Positions 7,867 through 17,002 are shown, numbered from the stretch's first letter. The stretch: 64,000 nt of DNA from M3007 sp964550795 (GCA_964550795.1 CAZKBH010000019.1:18153-82152); one strand, 5' to 3'. Numbers and translations: made by a program. Notes: generated from the letters alone by a model not told the origin.

Positions 7867-8991
7867 TCAAACAAACAAATCCGAGGCCACCCGGTCGGCG
7901 ATGAGTTTTCCAGCGCGGGAGAGTCGAAACGTTGGCCCCTCTTGTTCAAGTGCGCCTGATTCTAAAAAAACCTGGGCTTCGGCCTCAAAATGCTGTACAA
8001 AGCGTTCGCCAAAGGATTCAATTTTTTGCAAATCAGCGCCCCACATGGTACGCAAGGCTGTCATGACATATTCATTGTAATGTTGTTCGGGGCCGAGTTC
8101 CTCTCTTTCAAAGGGAACATTTCCTTCCTCCAATGCCTTGATATACAGCGCATTATTGGCCACATTCCATTGTCTGGAAACGCCGTTGAAGGAATGCGCG
8201 GAAGGCCCAAGGCCCAGGTATGGCTCAGAACGCCAATAATTGGTATTGTGCCGAGCATAACGACCCGGCAATGCAAAATTGGAGATTTCGTACTGCTCAT
8301 ATCCTTTGGCGGCGGTAGCGTCGAGCAGCATTTCAAATTGGCGGGTAGCACGCGCCTCGTCCACGGGCGGTTGTTGGCCCTTGCGCACAAAACTACCCAG
8401 GGCGGTGCCGTCTTCCACCGTCAGGCAATAACAGGAAAGGTGTGGGATGCCATACTCAAAAGCCAGGCGCAAATTTTCGGACCATTGTGCATCCGGCGTA
8501 GTGGGCGACCCATAAATCAAATCAATCGTAAGGTCTTGAAAACCAACCGAAATGGCGTCCTCCAGACAAGCCCGGGCATGGGCCGAATGGTGGGCGCGGT
8601 TCATCCAGCGCAGGTCTTCATCGGCAAAAGATTGAATGCCGATGCTGAGCCGATTCACGGGCGTGTAGTTTTTTAAGTCGCGGAGTTTTTCCGGGCTAAG
8701 GTCGTCCGGATTGGCTTCGAGGGTGATTTCGGCGCCGGGTTCGACGGTGTAAATCTGGTTGATTTTGTCAAAAATCTGCTCCAATTCACCCAAATCCAAC
8801 AGCGAGGGCGTGCCACCGCCAAAATAAACGGATTGGAGGGCCGCTCCGCCGAGATAGTTTTTTTGCAAATCCAGCTCTTTCAAAAGCGCCTCGACCATGG
8901 CTCCTTTTTGCCGCAAGGTGGTAGAAAAATGGAAATTACAATAGTGGCAGGCTTGTTTGCAAAAAGGGATGTGAAGGTAAAGGCCGGGCAT
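7867..8991 (-). CDS. hemW: Radical SAM heme chaperone HemW
   Basis: HemN-like radical SAM protein, known in other bacteria as a heme-delivery protein and not a true coproporphyrinogen oxidase. Start chosen at ATG 8991 (MPGLYLHIPFCKQACHYC) because the 14 extra residues upstream are unlike the family. The 4Fe-4S cluster cysteines are C11, C15 and C18 (CxxxCxxC). The fourth cysteine seen just after them in HemN is absent (NFHF here), which supports HemW. Later motifs YFGGGTPSLL and EANPD (SAM binding) and the C-terminal HemN-C domain (about 290-370) are present. 374 residues is the normal length. Confidence 0.93.
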   Translation of the reverse strand: MPGLYLHIPFCKQACHYCNFHFSTTLRQKGAMVEALLKELDLQKNYLGGAALQSVYFGGGTPSLLDLGELEQIFDKINQIYTVEPGAEITLEANPDDLSPEKLRDLKNYTPVNRLSIGIQSFADEDLRWMNRAHHSAHARACLEDAISVGFQDLTIDLIYGSPTTPDAQWSENLRLAFEYGIPHLSCYCLTVEDGTALGSFVRKGQQPPVDEARATRQFEMLLDATAAKGYEQYEISNFALPGRYARHNTNYWRSEPYLGLGPSAHSFNGVSRQWNVANNALYIKALEEGNVPFEREELGPEQHYNEYVMTALRTMWGADLQKIESFGERFVQHFEAEAQVFLESGALEQEGPTFRLSRAGKLIADRVASDLFV

Positions 8992-9148
8992 GGTGTATGG
9001 GCTGTTGTGGCAATGGCCGCTTAAACAATACATTGCGCTACATTGTTGTTCGCCTCCTGTAGTGTGGTGCTGACAGCCTCCGAAAATTTAAATGTCCGTT
9101 CCTTACCAAATACCCGATTCAAATGCAGAAAGGATTTTAGCTGGAAAC

Positions 9149-9156
9149 TACCTTTG
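9149..9156 (+). promoter_or_regulatory. Bacteroidota -7 promoter element
   Basis: TACCTTTG fits TAnnTTTG and lies 22 bases before the ATG at 9178, which supports that start over the more distant one at 9043. Confidence 0.5.
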
Positions 9157-9177
9157 CCCGTTATCCTTCCTTCTTGC

Positions 9178-10848
9178 ATGAAACGTTTTGTACTTTTTCT
9201 CTCTTTTTCAGCCGTTTGTTTTTCGAGTAATGCCCAAATTGGCTCCCATATCACGGGGAGTTTGCAGGCCAACGGCAACTTCTTTTTTGCCGCAGATTCG
9301 GTGCTGGGCACGGCGGGCATTCCGCAGTACGACAATCAGAAATTTGGGGCAGAAACCTGGCTCTCGCTCAATTATTCGCACGATGGCCTCGATGCGGGAC
9401 TGCGTTTTGACATGTTCAACAACTCCAATTTGTTGAACCCAAACGCCTCCTATTCCGATGTCGGCATCGGGCGTTGGTTCATCCACAAAAAGGTGGACAA
9501 GTTTGACTTTGCAGGCGGCTATCTCTACGATCAAATCGGCTCGGGCATCATCTACCGTTCTTACGAGGAGCGCGCACTGATGATTGACAATGCCCTTTTT
9601 GGCGCACAAGTGGGCTACCAATTCAATGATAACTGGAAAGTTCGGGCATTTACCGGGCGACAAAAACAGCAGTTTGATCGCTACGGAACGATCCTGCGGG
9701 GCGGTGTGGTGGAAGGTTTTATCAAGCCGGATTCTACCAAAAACCTCACGTTTGCGCCTGGCGCGGGCATTGTCGGGCGGACGTACAACACCCAAACAAT
9801 AGACGATTCCAGGTTTGAGGTGTCAGGCTATTTTAAGGAAGATCAGATTGATTTACAGTACAATACGTATGCTGCAACCCTGTTCAATACCATGACTGCC
9901 GGCGATTTTACCTGGTATTTTGAAGCCGCCGGCAAATCAAAAGACGTGATTTTCGACCCCCTTGCAGCACGCTCCATTTTAATCGGGAATCAAATTGACA
10001 CCTTGAACGGCAAACTTGTGAACCGCACGGGATACACGGTTTACTCCAGCATTAGCTACGCACAAAAAGGGTTTGGCATCTCGCTCGAAGCCAAACGAAC
10101 GAAGGATTTTTCGTTCCGCCAAAACCCCAATGCGCTGGGTATTCAGGGCGCGATCAATTTCCTGCCGCCCATGGCCAAACAAAATACCTATCGCTTGACC
10201 GCTCGTTTTGCACCGGCTACGCAGGAACTCGGGGAACAATCCGTACAGTTGGACATGCGCTACAAACTGAATAAAAAACTTTCGTTCAGCCTCAATGTCT
10301 CTGAGATACAGTTTTTGGATGGCACCGAGCTTTACCGGGAAATTACCCCCGAATTCACGTACAAGCAAAAACGCAAGTGGCAGCTCATCGGTGGTCTGCA
10401 AATTTTGAAATATAATATCTTTGTTTATCAAGGAAAAGACAGTTATGTGAATGCACTCACACCGTATGGGGAATTTTTGTATAAATTTACGCCCCGAAGA
10501 TCCATCCGGATAGAAGGTCAATACCTTGCCACAAAAGACGAATTTGGCTCCTGGGTGAATGGTTCGGTGGAAGTAGGCCTGGCCCCGCACTGGATTATTT
10601 TTGCCTCCGATATGTTCAAACTCGACAACGGGCCGCTGGATCCAAAGTTCAGTCCTGATAAAGTGAGAGACAAAACCAAATACGACGGCACCCATTTTCC
10701 CACCCTGGGAGTGGTATATTCGCAGAAATCCAACCGGGTGTCGCTGGCGTACGTCAAGCAGGTAGAAGGGATCAACTGTGCGGGTGGTATTTGCCGTTTG
10801 GAGCCTGCATTTCATGGTGCCAGATTAACCTTGAATTCCTCGTTTTAA
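9178..10848 (+). CDS. Outer-membrane beta-barrel protein, DUF6029-like
   Basis: 556 residues from ATG 9178: signal peptide MKRFVLFLSFSAVCFSSNAQ, then an all-beta protein with alternating hydrophobic/aromatic strands (RFDMFNNSNLLNP, GGYLYDQIGSGIIYRSYEER, and so on) and a C-terminal Phe (LNSSF) typical of outer-membrane barrels. The early block GSGIIYRSYEERALMIDNALFG matches what I remember of the DUF6029 family of Bacteroidota; no biochemical function is known to me. The promoter element at 9149-9156 fits this start. Single gene between hemW (divergent) and a repeat element. Confidence 0.75.
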   Translation: MKRFVLFLSFSAVCFSSNAQIGSHITGSLQANGNFFFAADSVLGTAGIPQYDNQKFGAETWLSLNYSHDGLDAGLRFDMFNNSNLLNPNASYSDVGIGRWFIHKKVDKFDFAGGYLYDQIGSGIIYRSYEERALMIDNALFGAQVGYQFNDNWKVRAFTGRQKQQFDRYGTILRGGVVEGFIKPDSTKNLTFAPGAGIVGRTYNTQTIDDSRFEVSGYFKEDQIDLQYNTYAATLFNTMTAGDFTWYFEAAGKSKDVIFDPLAARSILIGNQIDTLNGKLVNRTGYTVYSSISYAQKGFGISLEAKRTKDFSFRQNPNALGIQGAINFLPPMAKQNTYRLTARFAPATQELGEQSVQLDMRYKLNKKLSFSLNVSEIQFLDGTELYREITPEFTYKQKRKWQLIGGLQILKYNIFVYQGKDSYVNALTPYGEFLYKFTPRRSIRIEGQYLATKDEFGSWVNGSVEVGLAPHWIIFASDMFKLDNGPLDPKFSPDKVRDKTKYDGTHFPTLGVVYSQKSNRVSLAYVKQVEGINCAGGICRLEPAFHGARLTLNSSF

Positions 10849-10896
10849 GCATGATTTAGTCGGCGCAAAGTGGTCCTGAAAATCTTAACGGACTAT

Positions 10897-11178
10897 CGCA
10901 TATTGGGTATCAAAAAGAATATCGAACACCGAACACCGAATATCGAACACCGAACACCGAACACCGAATATCGAACACCGAATATCGAACACCGAACACC
11001 GAATATCGAATATCGAACACCGAACACCGAACACCGATTATCGAATTTTGAAGTGGGATACCCATAAACCGGCGTTGATAGAACATTTGGATTTAATATC
11101 CGGTCACCTTCAAACTACTTCATCATTCGATGTTCGGTGTTCGATATTCGATATTGCATCACGAGTACCCAATATGCG
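10897..11178. repeat. MITE-like element with tandem CGAACACCGAA repeats
   Basis: Bounded by perfect 13-base terminal inverted repeats CGCATATTGGGTA (10897-10909) and TACCCAATATGCG (11166-11178). Inside, 10919-11041 is a tandem array of the 9-base unit CGAACACCGA/ATCGAATAT variants. The right part (about 11125-11157) carries the inverse, GATGTTCGGTGTTCGATATT, so the whole element can fold back. No transposase inside. A short open frame across the array only translates the repeat and is not called. Confidence 0.75.
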
Positions 11179-11196
11179 GATATTCAGTAAATCTTA

Positions 11197-11279
11197 AAAT
11201 CAGGATTACTCAAATCAAAAGAATCATAGTCCAGAAAGCCTCACTCAAATCATCAAAATCACAAGAATCATAGTCCATT
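11197..11279. repeat. Family J repeat plus direct repeat ending GAATCATAGTCC
   Basis: AAAATCAGGATTACTCAAAT (family J-like) is followed by two imperfect direct repeats, each starting ACTCAAATCA and ending AAGAATCATAGTCC (or AGAATCATAGTCC). It lies just upstream of the Omp28 gene. Confidence 0.5.
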
Positions 11280-11303
11280 TTGCCACAGATTAAATTTTTT
11301 ACA

Positions 11304-12125
11304 ATGAAAAACATCCTCTTTCTCCTCTGTCCGGTTGTTTTGTTGTTTGCCGCCTGCAAAGAGCAACCCATCCTGATTCCCGACCCAAGCCTGAATATAA
11401 CCGGCCGAACCGTTTTGGTGGAAGAAGTGACCGGGGTGCGTTGTCCGAATTGCCCGGTTGGAACTCAAACCCTCGTGGGCCTGCAACAACAATACGGCAA
11501 AGACAAACTGGTGGTCGTGTCTATTCATGCGGCTGGTAACTTTTCCGTTCCCTATCCGGCTAGCATAGATTTTCGGTCCACAGAAATACAAGAACTCGCT
11601 GATTATGTAGGTGCGCTGGAGGGCTTCCCAACGGCTTCTATCAATCGCCGCCTTTTAGCCAATGAACTTTCTGCCTTTGTAACCCCTCATACCCGCTGGG
11701 GTGGCGAGGTTGCCCAAGATTTGGTGCGGGATCCCAGTATCGCACTTACGGTTGTAAATACTTTCGAGCCGGATTCTCGGGTACTCAGCATCAACGTAAG
11801 TATTTTGCCCGACCAGGCAATTTCCGGAGAACATCGCCTGACGGTTTTGATTACACAAGACAGCATTGTGGGGCCGCAAATCAATGGAAATACCTTCATT
11901 CCAGATTATATCCACCGCCACGTCGTGCGCGATGTGGTCTCGGCTCCAAGTGGCGATCCGATCTTTGAGCCGTTGGTAGCGGGTAGTTTGGTGAATAAAA
12001 CATTCAGCGTCACACTCCCAGCCGAATACGATGTGCAGCATTGCAGCGTAGTGGCTTACGTGCACCGGGCCGTGGGTGCAAGCAAGGAGGTCATCCAAGC
12101 AACAGAACAATATGTCATCAAATAG
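11304..12125 (+). CDS. Omp28-related outer-membrane lipoprotein
   Basis: 273 residues from ATG 11304. Lipoprotein signal peptide with Cys18 (LLFAAC-KEQ). The body has a thioredoxin-like start: VLVEEVTGVRCPNCPVG with C47 and C50 in a CxxC arrangement, a pattern found in Omp28/PF11551 proteins of Bacteroidota, then a beta-rich domain to the end. A redox role is possible but unproven; Omp28 itself was described as a surface adhesin-type protein. It has its own terminator. Confidence 0.8.
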   Translation: MKNILFLLCPVVLLFAACKEQPILIPDPSLNITGRTVLVEEVTGVRCPNCPVGTQTLVGLQQQYGKDKLVVVSIHAAGNFSVPYPASIDFRSTEIQELADYVGALEGFPTASINRRLLANELSAFVTPHTRWGGEVAQDLVRDPSIALTVVNTFEPDSRVLSINVSILPDQAISGEHRLTVLITQDSIVGPQINGNTFIPDYIHRHVVRDVVSAPSGDPIFEPLVAGSLVNKTFSVTLPAEYDVQHCSVVAYVHRAVGASKEVIQATEQYVIK

Positions 12126-12189
12126 CGGATCTTATATGTTAGATTCGCAAAATTGCTTGTCTGAACTTTAGTTTAGACAAGCACTAAAA

Positions 12190-12236
12190 AGAATCCCCCG
12201 TTAAAAGTTTTAAACTTTGGCGGGGTTCTTTTTTTT
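12190..12236 (+). terminator. Rho-independent terminator after the Omp28 gene
   Basis: GAATCCCCCGTTAAAAG pairs with CTTTGGCGGGGTTC and is followed by eight T. Confidence 0.85.
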
Positions 12237-12342
12237 AGCCATCGTACTTTCGCTCTCCCAAAACCAACACCATCGTTTAACCACACGGAAAAAGACTGCC
12301 TTTCAGGATGCTTTTGGCCGTTGACCGTAAATCGTTCAAACT

Positions 12343-13509
12343 ATGTTTCACCTGACAGAAGAGCACCTCGCCGTACAACAGGCGGCCAGAGATTTTGCAC
12401 AAAATGAGCTTAAGCCCGGCGTGATCGAACGCGACAGCAAAGCGCAATATCCCACCGAACAAGTCAAAAAAATGGGTGAGTTGGGCTTTCTTGGCATGAT
12501 GGTATCGCCCGAATATGGCGGCGGCGGCATGGATTCATTGTCGTACGTACTGGCCATGGAAGAGTTGTCTAAGGTTGACAGTTCCTGCTCCGTCATCATG
12601 TCGGTAAACAATTCGTTGGTTTGTTGGGGAATTGAAACCTTCGGTTCTGAGGAACAAAAACGCAAATACCTGCCCAAATTGGCTTCCGGCGAATGGATTG
12701 GTTCGTTCTGCCTTTCCGAACCTGAGGCTGGCTCCGACGCTACCAGCCAACGTACTACCGCCATAGATATGGGCGACCACTATCTCCTGAATGGCACCAA
12801 AAACTGGATTACCAATGGTGCCACTTCCAAACTCCATCTTGTAATGGCCCAAACGGATGTGGAAAAAGGTCACAAAGGCATCAATTGCCTCATTGTAGAG
12901 GCGGATTCGCCGGGCGTGACCATCGGAGGTAAAGAAGACAAGTTGGGGATTCGTGCGTCAGACACCACGTCCATCATGTATTCAGATGTAAAAGTGCCCA
13001 AAGAAAACCGGATTGGGGAAGATGGTTTTGGCTTCAAATTCGCCATGAAAACCCTTTCAGGCGGTCGAATCGGCATTGCTGCGCAGGCATTGGGCATTGC
13101 TGCCGGAGCTTATGAACTTTCGGTTGCATACGCCAAAGAGCGTCAGGCTTTTGGCAAACCGATCAGCCAACACCAGGCCATTGCGTTTAAAATAGCCGAT
13201 ATGGCCACTGAAATTGAGGCGGCGCGTTTGCTCGTGTACCGCTCAGCCATCATGAAAGATCAACATTTGAACTACGATCAAGCCGCAGCGATGGCCAAAT
13301 TGTACGCATCCGAAGTGGCTATGCGCCATACCGTAGAAGCCGTACAAATCCACGGCGGATATGGTTTTGTAAAAGAATACCACGTGGAGCGCCTCATGCG
13401 CGATGCAAAAATTACCCAGATTTACGAAGGGACTTCCGAAATACAGCGCATCGTTATTTCCCGAAACGTGCTACACGGCGATCTCTACGTTCCGATGGTG
13501 GCCGACTAG
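12343..13509 (+). CDS. Acyl-CoA dehydrogenase (short/medium-chain type)
   Basis: FAD enzyme that forms the trans-2-enoyl-CoA in fatty-acid or branched-chain acyl-CoA breakdown, passing electrons to ETF. 388 residues, the usual length. Visible: FAD/substrate motif GSFCLSEPEAGSDATSQ (about 125-140), WITNG (about 157), the middle beta domain, GGRIGIAAQALGIAAGA (about 240-256), QIHGGYGFVKEYHVERLMRD, and catalytic base Glu362 in QIYEGTSEIQR, the position used by butyryl-CoA and short-chain enzymes. Substrate length cannot be fixed from this. A TACTTTCG promoter-like box lies at 12245-12252. Single gene. Confidence 0.93.
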   Translation: MFHLTEEHLAVQQAARDFAQNELKPGVIERDSKAQYPTEQVKKMGELGFLGMMVSPEYGGGGMDSLSYVLAMEELSKVDSSCSVIMSVNNSLVCWGIETFGSEEQKRKYLPKLASGEWIGSFCLSEPEAGSDATSQRTTAIDMGDHYLLNGTKNWITNGATSKLHLVMAQTDVEKGHKGINCLIVEADSPGVTIGGKEDKLGIRASDTTSIMYSDVKVPKENRIGEDGFGFKFAMKTLSGGRIGIAAQALGIAAGAYELSVAYAKERQAFGKPISQHQAIAFKIADMATEIEAARLLVYRSAIMKDQHLNYDQAAAMAKLYASEVAMRHTVEAVQIHGGYGFVKEYHVERLMRDAKITQIYEGTSEIQRIVISRNVLHGDLYVPMVAD

Positions 13510-13519
13510 AAGTGCAAAC

Positions 13520-14233
13520 TCAGTCTCGGATGGAATCTATCCATCTCGACACCGGCACACGTTCCTTCGGTAACCATTCGCCGGTTTCCCAATTCATGGC
13601 TTCTAAACCCTTGACACTCATCTTGTAATCAAATTGCGAGGGGGTGTCATGGGTATAGCCGTGGTAATAAAATTCCATACCCATTTCTTTCGCAAGCAGC
13701 AATTCCAGCAGCAGGGTGAGTGATCCCAGGCTGCGGTTCCCGTGTGCTGGATCAAACACACAGTAAGTACCCGAAACGGCATGCTGTCCCAGATGGAAAA
13801 ATGAACAGGCGATAAGTTCGTCGTTCAGGTGTACCGCCAATTCACGCCCCTCGGTCGGGAGTGTGTTCGGGGTTTCCGGGTGGATGAAGGATGCGAGGGT
13901 GGTGGATTGTTTTTCGTGAAAACGCTCGCGATGGAGGTAAAAAAGCCGTTCACGTTCAGCATTGAACTGAGCGGGGGCACTCAAAACGCGCAAATCCGTA
14001 TTGCGCCGAAGAATTTGTCGCTGACTCTTGGAAAGTTCAAAATTTGCCAATCGAACCCGAAGCGGAATGGTTCGGCAAAGTTTGTGTCGCCAGGTAGAAA
14101 AATTGTGCCGTACAAAACGTCGCCCGAGCAAGCGCCAGCCCTTCGAGAGAATATAATCCAAGCCAGAAGGTGCCAACTGAACCATTTCGGCTCGCTCGTC
14201 AATGACATTTTCTAGAATGGTGGTGGCACTCAT
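13520..14233 (-). CDS. Ate/Bpt-like arginyl/leucyl-tRNA--protein transferase family protein
   Basis: 237 residues. The second half (about 95-225) has the GNAT-like ATE C-terminal fold pattern: RERLFYLHRERFHEK, ELAVHLNDELIACSFFHLG, SGTYCVFDPAHGNRSLG and GYTHDTPSQFDYK at 192-204, equivalent to the GYY...MRYK block of Ate/Bpt. True Ate proteins have an N-terminal cysteine cluster; I see none here, so activity on N-degrons is uncertain. The gene converges on the acyl-CoA dehydrogenase with 10 bases between stops. Confidence 0.7.
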   Translation of the reverse strand: MSATTILENVIDERAEMVQLAPSGLDYILSKGWRLLGRRFVRHNFSTWRHKLCRTIPLRVRLANFELSKSQRQILRRNTDLRVLSAPAQFNAERERLFYLHRERFHEKQSTTLASFIHPETPNTLPTEGRELAVHLNDELIACSFFHLGQHAVSGTYCVFDPAHGNRSLGSLTLLLELLLAKEMGMEFYYHGYTHDTPSQFDYKMSVKGLEAMNWETGEWLPKERVPVSRWIDSIRD

Positions 14234-14239
14234 GTGGGG

Positions 14240-14481
14240 GAGTTTAGGGTTTAGAGTTTAGGGTGGACATGCCCGAAATCAGTTTACAAATGGTAGCCTA
14301 TGACAACCCACCAATTAGCAAGTGGGGTGTGTCAACCACACTATTCTGAACACGCTCCTCGAAGGAGCATAAATGCTTAAAATGATGTATGCCAAAGGTA
14401 GCCTGGGCTACACAGCTATAGGGACAAAATAGCTTCATGCCAACAACATTACCCGCCCTAAACCCTAAACTTTCAACAAAC
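14240..14481. repeat. Intergenic repeat cluster, family H hairpins
   Basis: Bounded by inverse copies of TTTAGGGTTTAG-type sequence (about 14245-14265 and 14454-14472). Between them stand hairpins GCTCCTCGAAGGAGC (about 14354-14368), GCATAAATGC and GTAGCCTGGGCTAC. No gene seen; a short minus-strand frame here only translates the repeat. Confidence 0.5.
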
Positions 14482-15753
14482 TCACCCATCCGCTCTCATC
14501 CCCACACCCTCAATCAAAACTTGAGGCACAAACTGCTTGTAAATCCCAGCTTCCATTTTCTCTCGGACGGCGGAGAATGCATCGAGGGTAATTTGAATGT
14601 CCTCCTCGGTGTGTAGAGCCGTTGGGATCAGTCGCAGAATAATCATGCCTTTAGGGATCACCGGATATACCACGATTGAACAAAAAACACCGTAGTTGTC
14701 GCGCATGTCTTTTACCAAAGCCATAGCTTCTTCTACTTCGCCTTGCATATACACGGGGGTCACGCAGGTATTCGTGTCGCCGATGTTAAAGCCGCGCTCC
14801 GTGAGGCCGCCTTGTAGCAGGCGCACGTTGTACCAGAGTTTTTCGCGAAGTTCCGGTTGGTCGCGGAGCAGCTCAAAACGTTTCAAGAGCCCTTCCACGA
14901 GTGGCATGGGCAGAGATTTGGCGAAAATTTGGCTGCGCATGTTGTACTTCAGAAACTGGATAATTTCAGGCTGCGCAGCGATAAAGCCACCAATCAGTGC
15001 CATACTTTTAGCAAAAGTGCTGAAATAAATATCCACATCTTCGGTCACGTTTTGCTCCTCGGCAGCGCCTGCTCCTGTTTTGCCGAGCATTCCAAAACCG
15101 TGGGCATCGTCAATGAAAAGCCGGAAACCGTATTTTTCCTTGAGGGTGCAGATTTCGCGGAGTTTGCCCTGATCGCCACGCATACCGAATACGCCTTCTG
15201 TGATGACGAGGATGCCGCCTTCACTTTCTTCGGTGAGGCGTTTGGCGCGGACGAGGCATTTTTCCAGACTTCCCACGTCGTTGTGGGTGAAGGCAAAACG
15301 TTTGCCCATGTGCATCCGCACGGCATCCACGATGCAGGCGTGACTTTCAGCGTCGTACACCACCACATCGTGGCGGGTGAGCAGCGCATCAATGGCAGAC
15401 ATTACGCCCTGATAGCCGTAATTGACCAACAAACCGGCGGGTTTGCCGACATGGTTGGCAAGTTGCGTTTCAAGTTTGTGGTGCAATTGGGTGTCGCCGC
15501 TCATCATCCGGGCGCCCATTGGATAGGCTAGTCCCCAGCGGGCAGCAGCTTCGGCGTCTGTTTTGCGGACTTCGGGGTGATTGGCCAGGCCGAGATAGTT
15601 GTTGATACTCCAACAGACAACCTCTTTGCCCTTAAAAGTCATACGATTGCCAAGTTCGCCTTCTAATTGAGGGAACATGTAATAGCCCTCTGCCACGTCG
15701 GCATATTTGCCCAAGGGGCCAGCTTGTTTGAAAATGCGATCAAATAAATCCAC
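14482..15753 (-). CDS. Serine palmitoyltransferase / cysteate acyltransferase-like PLP enzyme (alpha-oxoamine synthase)
   Basis: Condenses an amino acid with an acyl thioester with loss of CO2. 423 residues. Visible: NNYLGLANHPEV (about 51-62), MGARMMSGDTQLHHKLE (about 79-95), FIDDAHGFGMLG with D215/D216 and H218 for PLP, and the PLP lysine K249 in STFAKSMALIGGF. The long N-terminal part and GPLGKYAD...GYYMFP match the Bacteroidota serine palmitoyltransferase group, the first step of sphingolipids; a close relative uses cysteate to start sulfonolipid (capnine) synthesis. Its upstream neighbour, a cysteine-synthase-like enzyme 126 bases away on the same strand, makes the second role attractive. 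Which substrate is used is an inference. Confidence 0.85.
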   Translation of the reverse strand: MDLFDRIFKQAGPLGKYADVAEGYYMFPQLEGELGNRMTFKGKEVVCWSINNYLGLANHPEVRKTDAEAAARWGLAYPMGARMMSGDTQLHHKLETQLANHVGKPAGLLVNYGYQGVMSAIDALLTRHDVVVYDAESHACIVDAVRMHMGKRFAFTHNDVGSLEKCLVRAKRLTEESEGGILVITEGVFGMRGDQGKLREICTLKEKYGFRLFIDDAHGFGMLGKTGAGAAEEQNVTEDVDIYFSTFAKSMALIGGFIAAQPEIIQFLKYNMRSQIFAKSLPMPLVEGLLKRFELLRDQPELREKLWYNVRLLQGGLTERGFNIGDTNTCVTPVYMQGEVEEAMALVKDMRDNYGVFCSIVVYPVIPKGMIILRLIPTALHTEEDIQITLDAFSAVREKMEAGIYKQFVPQVLIEGVGMRADG

Positions 15754-15879
15754 GGTGTGTAATTGAATGATTAATTGTAAATGATGAATGATGAATCTTT
15801 ATAAACCGAAGAGGTTTTTTTTAATCCTCAACATGGTAATATAAAGCTCGTCGGGAGCGTCTGCATTCTGGGGTTACAA

Positions 15880-16875
15880 TCAGACGATTTCTGTTTCCTC
15901 CTCCAAAAAGCCCTGCTGAATCATCCATTTGTCGCTGAAAAATTTAGTCACGTACTTCGAGCCGTGGTCGGAGAAAAGCAATACCACGACATCGTCTTCG
16001 GTCAATTCATTTTGTATTTGCTCGAGTGCTTGTAGGGCCGCGCCGCTGGAGTAACCCACCATCATACCTTCCATACGGGCTAGTTCGCGCGCACGAAGGG
16101 CACTGTCTTTGTCCGTAACTTTAACAAACCGGTCAATGAGTTCAAAATCCATATTTCCCGGAATGATGTTTTTTCCGGTGCCTTCGATGCTGTAGGGGTA
16201 ACTTTCCTTCTCATCGTACACGCCCGTTTGATGATATTTTTGCAGAACCGATCCGTAGGCGTCCACTCCGATAATTTTCAACTCGGAGTTCTGCTCGCGG
16301 AGGTAGCGGCCGGTGCCACAAATGGTGCCTCCGGTGCTGGTGCTACCAATGAGGTGCGTGATGCGGCCGCCTGTTTGTTCCCAAATTTCCGGGCCGGTGC
16401 TCAGGTAATGCGCTTCTCCGTTTTCCGGGTTGAAGTTCTGATTGATGTAATACGCGCCAGGTATTTCTTTGGCCAGTTGTTCAGCGCGGCGGTAATACGA
16501 CTCCGGGTCGGTCGGCTTTGCTTCCTGCGGGCAGAGGTGAACCTCAGCACCCATGGCTTTAAGGTTGTTCATTTTGTCCTCACTGATCTTGCTGGTTACG
16601 GTGAGCACACATTTGTATCCTTTAATGGCGGCCACCATGGCGAGGCTAAATCCGGTGTTTCCACTGGTTGCATCTACCACCGTACCTCCGGGTTTCAGTT
16701 TACCCAAACGTTCCGCACGTTCAATCATGTGGAGGGCGATTCTGTCTTTGGCGCTCAGACCTGGGTTGAATGCTTCAATTTTGGCATACACCGTAGCTGG
16801 AATATGTAGTACGATGTTGTTCAGACGGATGAGCGGGGTCTTGCCAATTGTCTCAAGGATGTTATTAAAAACCAT
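15880..16875 (-). CDS. Cysteine synthase/cystathionine beta-synthase-like PLP enzyme (candidate cysteate synthase)
   Basis: Fold-type II PLP beta-replacement enzyme, 331 residues, no CBS domain. Visible: PLP lysine K43 in PGLSAKDRIA (the usual motif is PGGSVKDR), substrate loop TSGNTG (70-75) and the phosphate-binding loop STSTGGTICGTG (about 179-190; usually GTGGTITG). These departures suggest a specialised acceptor or leaving group rather than housekeeping CysK. In the Bacteroidota capnine pathway an enzyme of this fold makes L-cysteate from O-phosphoserine and sulfite, and an acyltransferase like the next gene uses it. The C-terminal half (IEGTGKNIIPGNMD) resembles cystathionine beta-synthase, which stays the main alternative. 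Confidence 0.8.
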   Translation of the reverse strand: MVFNNILETIGKTPLIRLNNIVLHIPATVYAKIEAFNPGLSAKDRIALHMIERAERLGKLKPGGTVVDATSGNTGFSLAMVAAIKGYKCVLTVTSKISEDKMNNLKAMGAEVHLCPQEAKPTDPESYYRRAEQLAKEIPGAYYINQNFNPENGEAHYLSTGPEIWEQTGGRITHLIGSTSTGGTICGTGRYLREQNSELKIIGVDAYGSVLQKYHQTGVYDEKESYPYSIEGTGKNIIPGNMDFELIDRFVKVTDKDSALRARELARMEGMMVGYSSGAALQALEQIQNELTEDDVVVLLFSDHGSKYVTKFFSDKWMIQQGFLEEETEIV

Positions 16876-17002
16876 GCGCCAAAGACTCTATTTAATGAAT
16901 AAAAGATGGGTGAAATCAGCTGCAAAAGTAAGGAGAATCCGACTTTGAACGGCAGTTCTTTTTGCGAATGTAAAATTAACAAAAAATTACTTGGCATTAG
17001 TG

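Noticed and set aside
10915..11045. CRISPR array
   Set aside because: The repeats are contiguous 9-base units without unique spacers, and no cas genes are present.
10870..11067. A 65-codon open frame of repeated EHRTPNI units
   Set aside because: It only translates the tandem CGAACACCGAA array of the MITE-like element; no start context or conservation.
14298..14489. Minus-strand 63-codon frame after the PLP enzyme
   Set aside because: It translates the family H hairpin cluster.
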